Source: UBA2862 sp045658005
GTDB taxonomy: Bacteria > Bacillota > Clostridia > Christensenellales > Aristaeellaceae
Direction of reading: 5' to 3'
NCBI GenBank assembly: GCA_045658005.1
Contig: JAZOUD010000123.1
Location: 19,655 to 83,654 of the forward strand
DNA length: 64,000 nucleotides
Part shown: positions 42,027-51,500 of the stretch, one piece after another
Layout of the letters: each line of letters begins with the position of its first letter
Position numbering within the stretch: the first letter of the stretch is position 1
Position numbers and translations under genes: made by a program
The notes under the pieces: model-generated
Databases searched by the model: none
What the model saw: the letters and a program-made list of their open reading frames with translations, nothing else
Told to the model about the DNA's origin: nothing

Positions 42027-42695
42027 ATGAAAAACAGAACCGCACAGCTGATCTGGCAAACCTTCTATTGCACGCTCGCCCTGGTGGCGATCATTGGCAG
42101 CGTGGGTTTCTATGATATGAAATTCACCGGGGACTTTTATATCTACTTCACCAATATCAGCAACTACCTGGCCGCGGGGATCATGTTCGCGGAGCTGATT
42201 CAGACGGCGAGAAAACGCGGCGACAGCTTTGTCACCGTCGCGCCGCGGCTCCGGTTTATCAGCATGCTGGGGCTGGTGCTCACCTTTCTGGTGTTCAACC
42301 TTCTGCTGGCCGGAGACCCGGCGAGAGACCCGGCGCTGAATTACAAGGTCGAGTGTTTGCTCTGCCATATCGTCCTGCCGGTCATGTATGTGATCGACTG
42401 GCTCATGTGCTACGAGCACGGAAGGGTCCGCTGGACATGGCCGCTGCTGTCCGCATTGTACCCGGTCGTCTATCTGGTCTATGTGTTTGCCCATGCCGCG
42501 CTGTGGCGGTTTGACAGCAGCATCATGAACTACGCGGGCACCGACCCCGTCATCTACCCCTACTTCTTCCTGAACCCCGAAAGAGTGGGGATTGGCGGCA
42601 TGGCGATGTGGATCGGCGCACTTTTGATCGGTTTCATCCTGGGAGGATTCCTCTTCCTGATGGTTGATCGGCTGTTGAAACAAAGGAACGGATGA
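42027..42695 (+). CDS. Pr6Pr family membrane protein
   Basis: A 222-residue protein with six hydrophobic helices. FYIYFTNISNYLAAGIMF and the later HIVLPVMYVIDWLM and YPYFFLNPERVG match the Pr6Pr family, found in many Firmicutes; function unknown. ATG 42027 has SD GAAAGGACG; an upstream in-frame start at 42009 has none. Intact, while the flanking genes are remnants. Confidence 0.78.
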   Translation: MKNRTAQLIWQTFYCTLALVAIIGSVGFYDMKFTGDFYIYFTNISNYLAAGIMFAELIQTARKRGDSFVTVAPRLRFISMLGLVLTFLVFNLLLAGDPARDPALNYKVECLLCHIVLPVMYVIDWLMCYEHGRVRWTWPLLSALYPVVYLVYVFAHAALWRFDSSIMNYAGTDPVIYPYFFLNPERVGIGGMAMWIGALLIGFILGGFLFLMVDRLLKQRNG

Positions 42696-42765
42696 TCCGG
42701 GCAGGTATCATGTGGAGTTTTACAATTACATAACATCTACTTTTATAGTGTTCTCTCCAAAACAT

Positions 42766-42805
42766 CGGTTTTGATACAAAAACGGCTTATTTTGTATCAA
42801 AACCG
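42766..42805. terminator. 16-bp perfect hairpin, terminator-like
   Basis: CGGTTTTGATACAAAA (42766-42781) and its exact complement (42790-42805) with an 8-base loop, 70 bases after the Pr6Pr stop. AT-rich ends; it may be a terminator or the end of a small mobile element. Confidence 0.55.
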
Positions 42806-42835
42806 TAGTCCTACCCCATCCCCGACCGCGAGGTC

Positions 42836-42937
42836 ATGCGGGATATCTACGAGCAATACCACGCCCTTGGCGGGAACGGAGTTATCACGCATCTAATGGA
42901 AGAACTGGACGAGCTTCCTACCTACGATAACCACTAA
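42836..42937 (+). pseudogene. C-terminal coding fragment, probably of an integrated element
   Basis: The frame RDIYEQYHALGGNGVITHL then MEELDELPTYDNH ends at TAA 42935, and the same frame stays open upstream (YPIPDREV). It reads like the end of a small phage/ICE-type protein of a kind found in gut Firmicutes; no start with an SD is seen. A terminator hairpin follows. Confidence 0.45.
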
Positions 42938-42947
42938 AATAATTAGG

Positions 42948-42971
42948 CTGACGCATGTTCTATTGCGTCAG
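42948..42971 (+). terminator. Terminator after the coding fragment
   Basis: CTGACGCA and TGCGTCAG with an 8-base loop followed by TCCTTATT. Confidence 0.6.
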
Positions 42972-44240
42972 TCCTTATTGTGCTTTTGGGGGTAAGCAAT
43001 GGATACTGTCATTCATTCAGCGATTGATTGATGGTTCAAAACCCGTCGGAACGGGTGCCCGGGGACGTCTTATTTACTACAATTACGGATTCGCGGATAA
43101 TGGATAATCAACATTCTGACGCTTCAAATATCACGCTTCTCTTGGCAATTAACGCAGAATAATGAATCAGAAAGCATTTCATAATTCAAATATGGTCCTG
43201 ACTTCTGAATTGAACAGAACAGCGATGCCGACTTCAATTACCGGTTTGACCTCATTTTTCATTCCTGGTTCTTCTCTTCCTGTCTCTATGTGATGTTGCT
43301 ATCCCGGCTTTTTGCCATGTCATAATTCTGCCCAAATCAGCATGTATGGCGTATCGTACCCACACAGTAGGAAACAATATTCTACGAGCGCCCGTTGGTC
43401 TGTCACGGGAATCCTTGCCCAGTTCAACCGCGTCCCTCCCAGCACCGTGCCCACGATAGAGGCCAGCGTGGAGGATGCTGTGGAAAGGGCTTGCCCATCA
43501 GGAGGTTGTAGGCTTCGGAGCTGTACTGGTTCGCTTCCTCCGCGAACCTCTTGGTCATGGTGATGGTGTTGGTCTGCCAGCTGATTGTATGGCCGTGGTT
43601 ACCTCTTTCGAGGCGTTCCGCACAGACCTCCCCTGGTAAGAGCAACAACCTTCATCCCATCTACCCGCCGCATCTACATACATGAACCCGGGCAGTATTG
43701 GATTTCATCTTGTTGTGCAGACTCGTCCATTCATGCATGCCTTATATGCGGTTCCTGTTCGTCAGGCCGGGACTTTGCCCGCCGGGTTTATATCCTTCCC
43801 CCGACATCCGGCTTCCTTCGGATTCCGCCTCGCGACGGACACCCTTGCCTTCGGCTAACGCTCCCTACTGCCAAGCGCGTAGCGGACTTCCACCGCCAAG
43901 TTGTTGCCCATGCAGGGCGCACACAAAGAGAAACACCCTGCATTTCTGCAAGGTGTTATGGCTAATCCGGTTTATAGTGATACTCGTTGACGATTACCGG
44001 CTAACGGCGACGAGGGGTATTCACTTTTGCATACCCTGCGCCACGGGGTATGCATCCGGAAGCTGTGAAAGAAAGACATTCATGCATTTACCTTGTAAGC
44101 ACGGGTGCCTGATCCTGAAGGGCCAAAAGCGTGCTGTCTTCCGCCGGACAGCACACCGGAGATCGGGTAACTGTCAATCCGTATAGTAATGTGTTACGGG
44201 AATCTGGGTTGTAAAGCCAAAGAAATCAATAAAATGAATT
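42972..44240. other. Remnant DNA without intact genes
   Basis: About 1.27 kb with no complete gene I recognise. A minus-strand stretch at 43424-43648 looks once-coding (GHTISWQTNTITMTKRFAEE, ANQYSSEAYNLLM), its family unknown to me. The part 43650-43930 is Cys/Pro/Arg-rich in every frame, and I recall similar sequence at the ends of mobile elements in gut Firmicutes, but I cannot prove it. A small inverted repeat AACACC/GGTGTT lies at 43932-43957. Likely the scar of a mobile element. Confidence 0.5.
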
Positions 44241-44269
44241 AAAAAAGCCTGCGGTTTTGCCGCAAGCTA
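44241..44269 (-). terminator. Terminator of the double-glycine peptide gene
   Basis: On the minus strand GCTTGCGG and CCGCAGGC enclose CAAAA, followed by six Ts (44246-44241). It lies 39 bases after the stop at 44308; the plus-strand side also has a T-run. Confidence 0.78.
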
Positions 44270-44307
44270 TTTTTCCTGGATGAAGTTCCTGACGCATTGG
44301 GGGAAGG

Positions 44308-44544
44308 TTATTTGCGTCTGTTATTAGGATGAAAGGGGCAAGTGGGCAGATGATCGTTCACTGTTCTACTACACTTTGAGCAATAAACAAAATCTTTCCC
44401 CAATGGAGCATGTGCTTGCCCACCATTCACCGCATCCATCTCTTCCTCGGTGAGTTCCATTCCTGCGTCTTTGATTTGTTCCAGCTTTTCTTCCTTGGTT
44501 TTCGCCTTATCAACCTTTTTCTTCAAGTCTCCAATCAGTTTCAT
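44308..44544 (-). CDS. Small peptide with double-glycine leader (bacteriocin/RiPP precursor-like)
   Basis: 78 residues from ATG 44544 (SD AGGAGG, 8 bases upstream). A charged leader (KKKVDKAKTKEEKLEQIK) ends in ELTEEEMDAVNGG, a typical double-glycine cleavage site as in Nif11/class II bacteriocin leaders. The 36-residue core has YCSKCS and TCPFHPNN: three Cys residues and a C-x2-H, so it could bind zinc or be modified. No lanthipeptide, radical-SAM or peptidase-transporter gene is nearby. A full consensus promoter and terminator flank it, arguing that it is expressed. Confidence 0.72.
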   Translation of the reverse strand: MKLIGDLKKKVDKAKTKEEKLEQIKDAGMELTEEEMDAVNGGQAHAPLGKDFVYCSKCSRTVNDHLPTCPFHPNNRRK

Positions 44545-44817
44545 GAGTTTATCCTCCTGTTTCGCATTATCTGCCAAACGTCTGCCGTGTCGCGGGCTTC
44601 AAAGAATGCGTCGCATCCTTCCCGCCGCGAAAAAGATTATCTTTCTCCTCACAGTTTCCCTGAATGCAGTCTTAACAACCTTCGGCGTTCCTTATAACTT
44701 CACATACCTTGCAACCGCCGACGCAGAGCGACCGTTTTCTCGGGAGACAGAACTTCAAAGAACAAGCATACACATCACTCCGTTTGTCCTGATACGATTA
44801 ACATTTTTAACATTTCC
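44545..44817 (-). promoter_or_regulatory. Long 5' leader of the double-glycine peptide gene
   Basis: About 265 bases between the predicted start site (near 44811) and ATG 44544. It contains a mini-ORF of four codons (ATG CTT GTT CTT TGA, near 44767) with a GGAGTG SD, and GC-rich segments able to fold (CGCGGCGGG, CGCCGAAGG). No riboswitch class recognised. Confidence 0.4.
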
Positions 44818-44846
44818 ATTATACAATGCTGGAAAATGCGTGTCAA
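44818..44846 (-). promoter_or_regulatory. Full-consensus sigma-A promoter
   Basis: On the minus strand TTGACA (44846-44841), 17-bp spacer, TATAAT (44823-44818). Exact consensus. It reads toward the double-glycine peptide gene. Confidence 0.88.
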
Positions 44847-44961
44847 TAGGCACTTTATCACTGTATGAAATAATTGCCTTTATTCCCGCAGAAAACACCT
44901 GAATTCTATTCAAATCTCATACCAGACTCAATGTAAAAGTATAAGCTATACAGTTCTCCCT

Positions 44962-46746
44962 CTAAGGATTTTGCTCCAACAGCGCGCGTTTATCCGCGAA
45001 CAGGTTTTTGATCGTCTGGCGCTTTTGCCTGATCTCGGCCTCGCTGATCCGGACGACCTCTCCGGTGGCATCCAGATAGCGAATCACGACATCTGCGACG
45101 GCATCGCACATGTCCACAAGGTACTCCTCCGTGTAGGAGACATCCGTAAGGACCGCTCTGAACTCCTGCCGTCCCTCGTCCCTGTGAAGGAGTTGGATAT
45201 GGCGACGCCGGATAATCTCGAACAAATCGGAAATCTCTTCCCGGTAAAGCTGCACCGAATAGGACAGCGAATAGGTCCTCTCCTCAAAGCCCGCGATGGT
45301 CAGCGAAAGGAGCTCGCCAAAGGCCGCGCCGATGACGCGGGATTCCCTTTTGTCCTCCTCCGTGAGGGAATCCTTTTTATCCCCTATTTTATCCCAGTAC
45401 GCGTTTCCCATCTCCATGATGCGCCCCGCCGTCTTGCCGATCTGGGCAAAGGACGAGGCCGCGCCCGTGAGGAGCCTTGCGCAGGCGATGTCCTTCGGCA
45501 TGTTGGTGCGCGCCGAAATCTTCATCAGGTAATCGTTGATCTGCTTCTCATACTGATCGGCGCGGTTGCACAGACGTTCGACCTGTCCGGCAAAGCCGGG
45601 ATCCTCCCGATATTCCGTCGCGGCCGCCAGGGCCTGGGCCGCCGTTTCCGCCAGCATCCGCACGGCCCTGTCCGTCTGGTCCAGGGCAAAGCGGGGATTG
45701 CCAAGGAGGTTTTCGTCCAGCATGGTCAGCTTGTTTGCCATCTCCTCCTTTTCCCTTTCGTCATAGGGCAGGGTCTTCCGCGCGAGCGCCACCAGCGCGC
45801 CGGAGCCCGGCAGCCAGACGGCGCTACCCAGAAGGTTGATCGCGGTGTGGAACACCGGTATGCCGATGGCCCCCACCGAAGCCTCCATGAACGAGAAATG
45901 CCGAAACTCGTTGACGATGTAAAACACCACCAGAAACGGTATCGTCTTCAGCAGGTTGTAGTACAGGTTCACCAGCGCCGTGCGCTTGCCGTTTTTGGAG
46001 GCCCCCATCGAGGAAAGCAGCGCGGTGACGCAGGTGCCCACCTGCGCACCGCACACCAGCGGAATCGCCATGCCGAAGGTCACGCCGACGCTCAGGGCAA
46101 ACGCCTGCACGATGCCGATCACGGCGTCCGAGCTCTGCACCAGCATCGTGAACAGCATCGCGAACAGGAAGCCGAGCACCGGATTGGTAAAGCTCATCAG
46201 CGTATTCGTCAGCGCCGGCAGCTCGCGCAGCGGCGACACCGCCTGGCTCATCAGGTTCATGCCGATCATCATCACGGAAAAGCCCAGCAGGACGTTGCCG
46301 ATGTTCTTCTTCGTCTGGGATTTCGAGAACGTCGTCAACCCCACGCCCACGATGGCCAGAAACGGCGAGAACGAGCTGGGCTTGACGATGGTCATCAGCA
46401 GCGACTGGCCCTCTATGGCGTTCAGCGAAATCACCCAGGCGGTGGCCGTCGTGCCCAGGTTCGCCCCGATGATCAGGCTTGCCGCCTGCTTCAGGCCGAT
46501 GATCCCGGAATTCACCAGGCCGACGGAAAGGACCGTGATCGCGGACGAGGACTGGACGATGGCCGTGAGCCCCGCCCCGAACAGGAACCCCATGAACGCG
46601 CTTTTGGTGATCTTGCCCAGCACGCGGTCCAGCAGGCCGCCGGTCATCGAGGACAGAGAGCCGCTGAGCGTGTTCATGCCAAACAGAAACAGCGCCAGAC
46701 CGCCCAGCATCGACGCGACCACCATGAAAATCTCTACAGAACTCAT
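44962..46746 (-). CDS. Na/Pi-cotransporter family protein with PhoU-like C-terminal domain
   Basis: A 594-residue protein. The membrane half (about 1-310) has two inverted-repeat motifs, TAIVQSSSAITV and TMLVQSSDAVIG, the QSS signature of the NptA/PNaS family, with about eight to ten helices. The second half (about 335-590) is helical and PhoU-like. Members import phosphate with sodium; specificity is not proven here. It lies 37 bases after the LytTR regulator gene and probably belongs to the same transcript. GGGAGA before the ATG is the SD. Confidence 0.92.
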   Translation of the reverse strand: MSSVEIFMVVASMLGGLALFLFGMNTLSGSLSSMTGGLLDRVLGKITKSAFMGFLFGAGLTAIVQSSSAITVLSVGLVNSGIIGLKQAASLIIGANLGTTATAWVISLNAIEGQSLLMTIVKPSSFSPFLAIVGVGLTTFSKSQTKKNIGNVLLGFSVMMIGMNLMSQAVSPLRELPALTNTLMSFTNPVLGFLFAMLFTMLVQSSDAVIGIVQAFALSVGVTFGMAIPLVCGAQVGTCVTALLSSMGASKNGKRTALVNLYYNLLKTIPFLVVFYIVNEFRHFSFMEASVGAIGIPVFHTAINLLGSAVWLPGSGALVALARKTLPYDEREKEEMANKLTMLDENLLGNPRFALDQTDRAVRMLAETAAQALAAATEYREDPGFAGQVERLCNRADQYEKQINDYLMKISARTNMPKDIACARLLTGAASSFAQIGKTAGRIMEMGNAYWDKIGDKKDSLTEEDKRESRVIGAAFGELLSLTIAGFEERTYSLSYSVQLYREEISDLFEIIRRRHIQLLHRDEGRQEFRAVLTDVSYTEEYLVDMCDAVADVVIRYLDATGEVVRISEAEIRQKRQTIKNLFADKRALLEQNP

Positions 46747-46783
46747 ATTATCTCCCTGGCTTTGTTACGACGGTTTGCCCGCG

Positions 46784-47506
46784 TCATTTTCTCGCGTTTT
46801 CCGCCTGGAGCGCGTCCATCTGGAAGGCAAAATAAGCTTCCTTCAGCTGCTGGCGCCGACGGCGGTTGAGCAGGAACAGCTTGCCGTCCGAGGTTTCGCA
46901 GTCATAGGCGCGCCATTTGGCGATATGGTTCATGTTCAGCGATACGCCGCGGTTGATGGTCAGGAAGCTTTTATCCAGCTGCGCCTCGACCTTTCCGAAC
47001 AGCATCCAGATGGAATAGACGGAGCCGTTCTTTGTGAAGATGTTGGTCTTGTGGTCGCTGGCCTCCACGCGGATGATGTCCCGCTGGTCCAGCTCATACA
47101 TATCGTTGCCGATGCGCACCGTCAGCGTGCTCTTCGGCGCGGTGGAAAAATCCTGCTTCGTGGCGCGTCGAAGGGTTTCGACGACGTCCGCCTCGGTATA
47201 GGGCTTGACCAGGTAATGGATGGCATAGACGCTGAAGGCATCCACCGCGTGGCTGTCGGACACGGTGGTGAACGCCACGGCGGCGTCCGGCAGGATGCCG
47301 CGCATCCTCCGAATGACCTCCACGCCGTTTTCTCCCGGCAGGTAGATATCCATGAAGACCAGGTCATAGGCGCGCTCGCCCGCTGCAGCGAGGAACGCCT
47401 CGCCGGTCTCAAAGCAGTCGATGACGCTGCTCTCGACCAGCCGGGTCAGCATGTCACGGAGCGCGTCCACGTCCTGTCGTTTATCGTCGCAGATGGCGAT
47501 TTTCAT
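46784..47506 (-). CDS. LytTR-family response regulator (AgrA-like)
   Basis: A 240-residue regulator. Receiver domain (about 1-120): ICDDK with the acidic pair, LVFMDIYLPGENG with the phosphorylated Asp, and LVKPY with the conserved Lys. LytTR DNA-binding domain (about 135-235): TVRIGNDMYELDQRDIIRVEA, FLTINRGVSLNMNHI. Start overlaps the sortase stop (ATGA at 47503-47506) with SD GGAGGGAC, so it is co-translated with the surface-protein operon. Its probable partner is the AgrC-like kinase at 55707-57110. The direct repeat at 55556-55587 is a candidate target. Confidence 0.93.
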   Translation of the reverse strand: MKIAICDDKRQDVDALRDMLTRLVESSVIDCFETGEAFLAAAGERAYDLVFMDIYLPGENGVEVIRRMRGILPDAAVAFTTVSDSHAVDAFSVYAIHYLVKPYTEADVVETLRRATKQDFSTAPKSTLTVRIGNDMYELDQRDIIRVEASDHKTNIFTKNGSVYSIWMLFGKVEAQLDKSFLTINRGVSLNMNHIAKWRAYDCETSDGKLFLLNRRRRQQLKEAYFAFQMDALQAENARK

Positions 47507-48594
47507 GTCTGTCCCTCCTGTCTGTCGGTAGATGCGGGCTCATCCTCGCGCAGCCGCCGGGCGACGACCACCAACCGGTCATCGCCCAGGCAGGTGGTCA
47601 GCGTCAGCAGCCCGTCGCCGGGCTGCACATCCACATCCGCCGTCTGCAGGGCATGGCGGCGCAGGGTATCGATATAGGCGCAAAAATCAGCGTCGGAGGC
47701 GAAGGTGGGATGGGCATAGTAATTCACAAAGCCGTCCTTGCGCGGGTCCACGGGCGTCCTGAGCACCGCGAAAACCGCGTAGCGCTCCACGTCCCACAGC
47801 GTGCTGAGCTTGATCACGGGGTGCTTGTCGATGTACCCGCCCCGCTGGTAGTGGATCAGCAGGCCGAACATGGTACCGTCGGTCATGTCATGGCCGTGGA
47901 TTAGCAGGTTGGCGGCGTCCTCCGTCAGCGGGTGGTTGACATCCAGGAACAGCGTGCCCGCCTTGCTGTGATGGCCGTAGAAGTCGTGGGTGAGGTAGTA
48001 TTCGTTGTCCCGGTACACCACGGGCAGGTTCACCACGCCGTCGATGTAGAGCCAGCCGACCAGGTCGGGGTTTGCCTTGCTCAGCTTCAGCATCTCCGGC
48101 AGAAGCTGGGCGTCGGTTATGTGATACGCCGTCGTCGTTGCCGCGTTGCCCACGGTTCTGGCCGGTTCGGCGGCGGCGACGGCGGCAACCGCGCTGCCGC
48201 CGCCCATCAGCCGGATGCCCTCGGGCAGCTCGCTGGCATAGGCCGACTGCCACGAACGGTCGCTGTCCGCCGCCTGGGCGAAATCCTGCATCGGCGGGGC
48301 GGCGATCTCGGCCGACAGGGCCGCGCCGTCCGCGGTGTGCAGGGATTGCAGTTGGGCGTTCAGCCGGTTTGTGGCAAAGGTGCGCCACACCGCCGTTACG
48401 GTCAGCGACACGGACACGGCCAGCACCGCGACCAGCGCGGCGCGGATCAGCTTAAGCCGCGCCCGTTGGAGGCTTCGCCTGTCCCGTCGCGCAGGCCGCG
48501 TCCACATTGCGGGTCGCGCCCGGTGGGCGGGCCGTTCCTGTCGTTCCCGTCGCACGGGCCGGTATCGGATTGTCCTTTTTTTCTTGCGTCTCAA
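47503..48594 (-). CDS. Class B-type sortase
   Basis: A 363-residue membrane-anchored transpeptidase. An Arg-rich N terminus (about 1-45) precedes a membrane helix (ALVAVLAVSVSLTVTAVW). The sortase barrel has LPEMLKLSKANPDLVGWL, GTLFLDVNHPL, catalytic His in LLIHGHDM, catalytic Cys in TLTTC (about residue 335) and the Arg in DDRLVVVARR. The start is probably TTG 48594, overlapping the surface protein stop (TTGA), with GGGAGAAAG as SD; ATG 48507 has no SD. The open frame extends further upstream but only reads the surface protein gene. Its likely substrate is the LPETG protein directly upstream. Confidence 0.92.
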   Translation of the reverse strand: MRRKKKRTIRYRPVRRERQERPAHRARPAMWTRPARRDRRSLQRARLKLIRAALVAVLAVSVSLTVTAVWRTFATNRLNAQLQSLHTADGAALSAEIAAPPMQDFAQAADSDRSWQSAYASELPEGIRLMGGGSAVAAVAAAEPARTVGNAATTTAYHITDAQLLPEMLKLSKANPDLVGWLYIDGVVNLPVVYRDNEYYLTHDFYGHHSKAGTLFLDVNHPLTEDAANLLIHGHDMTDGTMFGLLIHYQRGGYIDKHPVIKLSTLWDVERYAVFAVLRTPVDPRKDGFVNYYAHPTFASDADFCAYIDTLRRHALQTADVDVQPGDGLLTLTTCLGDDRLVVVARRLREDEPASTDRQEGQT

Positions 48595-51500
48595 TTTGCT
48601 TTCTCCCTGCGCCGCAGCCACCACAGCAGCGCCAGTGCCAGCAGCGCCGCGGCGATGTACAGCGGCAGGTTGGTCTTGTCGCCGGTCTCGGGCAGCGGCT
48701 GGCCGGAGATGGTGAGCATGGCCTCGTCGCTGGTGATGGTGTTGAGATAGTGGTCGGTGACGACGCAGCGCGCCTTGCGGCCGTGCATTTTCTCGGTGAT
48801 CTGCTCGACGGTCAGCGTGGCGGAATCGCTGTCGGGGATGTCCACCCAGCCCTTCTTCTCGCCCATCCACACCTGCCACTTGTAGGTGTAGGGCTTCGTA
48901 CCGCCGGCAACGGCCACGGAGAACTGCACGGTCTCGCCCACCCGCGCGGTCACAGGGGTCGGCTGGCGGGTGAAGCGCAGCGGGTCGTTCAGGTCCGCGT
49001 CGTCGAAGTGGATGACGAACTCGTTGTTGTTCAGGGCCACCTCTTCCACGTTCTTCGCCCGGATGACCACCCGCGCCTTTCGGGGATGGCTGTCGCCCAT
49101 CAGCGTCTTCAGGGGCAGGTCGACGGTCTGGGTCCTGCTGTCGGTGACGCCCTTCTCAAAGTAGGGCAGCGCCAGGTCCACGCCTTCCTCGGCGTCGTCC
49201 AGGTACAGCTTGGCGTACAGGTCCAGCGACTCGTCAATGTCGGCGAAGTTCAGCACCGTGATAGAGACATACGGCTCGCCGCCGAGGTTGCAGTAGACAT
49301 GGTGGTACACGTCCAGGTCGTTGAGCGCGGTCTTTACCTCCAGATCCTCGCCGCCCTCGATCTCATCGGGATAGAGCGGGGAGAGGCTGATGGCGCTGTC
49401 TTCAAGGGCCTCGGTATCGCCCGCGGCGTTGGCTACAGCCAGCATGTTGGCGACGTTGTCTGTGCGCACCATATTGCCGTCTTTGTCGCGGGTGTAGACG
49501 ATTTCGGGGTTCAGGTTGGGGTCGAGGGCGTTCTGCACGGCGTTGCTCACCACGCCCCCATTGGCCGCGACGCCGGCGGCGTAGTTGGCGGCCGCCCAGT
49601 TGGCGCGGGTGGTATAGCTTCCCAGCCGCAGGTACACGGTCTTGTCGCCTCGCCAGTCGGACGGGATGTACAGCGGCACCGTGAAGACCTTCAGCGTGCC
49701 CGGCAGGATAAACCTGCTCTGAACGTAATTACCGGACGCATTCGTCCAGCCTTTTGAATGATCCCATTTCCGCCTCACGACATTGTGGTCGGACTTTCGC
49801 TTGGGCTCAACGGCGTCCCGGAGCCGATAGGCGACCTGCGAGCCGGTGGCAATTGTATTATTTCCTACGGACACGGAATTGTTGCCGGAGTTCAGCAGGT
49901 CGATGTGGACGGTTTCCACCACCGCTGTTTCTGTTTTTCCCTTCGACTTATACTCATTCACGAGCTGTATGTCAAAGGTGGTGATGCCGGTGTTGCCGGT
50001 GTTCATCACCGAGACCACCGAGTCCACCCAGGAGGCGGGGTTGGCCAGGGCGTCCTTGAAGCAGATTGTCTCATCCTTGAGTTCCAGGCTGGTGATCCAG
50101 TTCAGCGGGAACGAATACAGATTGATCAGCATGTGCTCACCATTCTGGAAAATCGACGAGCAGTAGCCTGTTCCGTTTTCACCGATGTAAATCCTGCTGG
50201 GCTTCAAGCCATCGGGCAGGCATAACTCAGCCAGCACAAATACCTCGCTTATGCTGTCGGTGGAGGGGTTGTAGTAGGTCGCCATCATTCGATAGACATC
50301 CGGGGCATCCTCATCTGTCTTGTCGACGGTGGAGAGCCAGTAGATATAGGTGAGGCCGCCGTATTCCTGCAAATAGAAGCTGTCGGCATCGACCTGCACG
50401 TCGAAGTCGGTGATGGTATGGCTGTCCGTCACGTATATAATCGTACGCTCAATCTCGACGTCTGCGCGTTTCAGCCAGTTCCGCACGCCGACCTGAGCGC
50501 CGTCCTCACCGGTGATCTTCTGTTGATCGAGGTAGTACAGCGTGTGCTCGTTGGGACGCTTGGCATAGAATATGACGTTTTCTTCCTTGTCCGTGAGGGC
50601 ATTGAGCTTGACCCGTCTTGCTTCGTTGCACCCATGTACCAGCGTTCCTCTATTGGTGCTGTCTTTCTCAATGGCGTACCAGGTCACATTGCCATAATAA
50701 TAACCTTCCTCGGGCAAAATGCGTTTGGCAGAGGTTTCCAGGGTGGGTACTTCGCTGACATCGGTATTGCTTATAAAGGAATAACTGACCAAGAGCTCCT
50801 CAAAAACTCTTTCCCTTATTCTATATTGCAACACATCCATTCGTTTGTCATAATCATCACCCGAAGTCGGAACTTTGTATTCTTTGGCAGCGATTATGAA
50901 ACCCAATCCATGTCCCGACCCATCCGACGTATTTTCAGAGGTTATCGCTGACAGTTCACCGATTTTTTTGTTCTCTTGCTTCCAGCCACCGTAAGTATAT
51001 AGTTTGCCTTCGCGGGACTGGGAAACTTCCAAATATCCAAGATCATCGATCTTCAGGGTAATGAAGTACAGAATTGTATCTGTCGGAGACTGGAACGTTC
51101 TCTCTTCACCGTCCTCCCACTTTACGGTGACATTCTCGAACTGACTCGTGCAGCACGCGACGACCTGGATACATTGCTGTTTCTCCGTGTGGGCAATCAC
51201 ATCGAATGCGTAATCATGCATGCTTATGATGTTTTCAGCTCCAACAAATGTACGTTTTGGGCCATCATTGATGGCTTCCTTACCCTTTATCGTATTGAGG
51301 AACTCGGAAAAGCTTCCACTCGTACCACTGGTCAGGTTCATCCAATGAAGCCGATTGACCCCAGCTTCCATCCCGATTGTAAAGGCATAAGTGTAGCCTT
51401 TAAAATTCACGAACTTGCATTCCCCGCCACCATAAAGCATATCCCCAATCTCCTTCTTGGCCTCGGGGACCAGTTTGGAATAGCTTTTCGGCTCAAGCTC

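Noticed and set aside
43585..44186. Open frames in the remnant region as real genes
   Set aside because: Cys/Pro/Arg-rich translations in all frames, no SD, and no recognisable fold.
47503..48879. Long N-terminal extension of the sortase
   Set aside because: Residues before the TTG at 48594 are the surface protein gene read in another frame.
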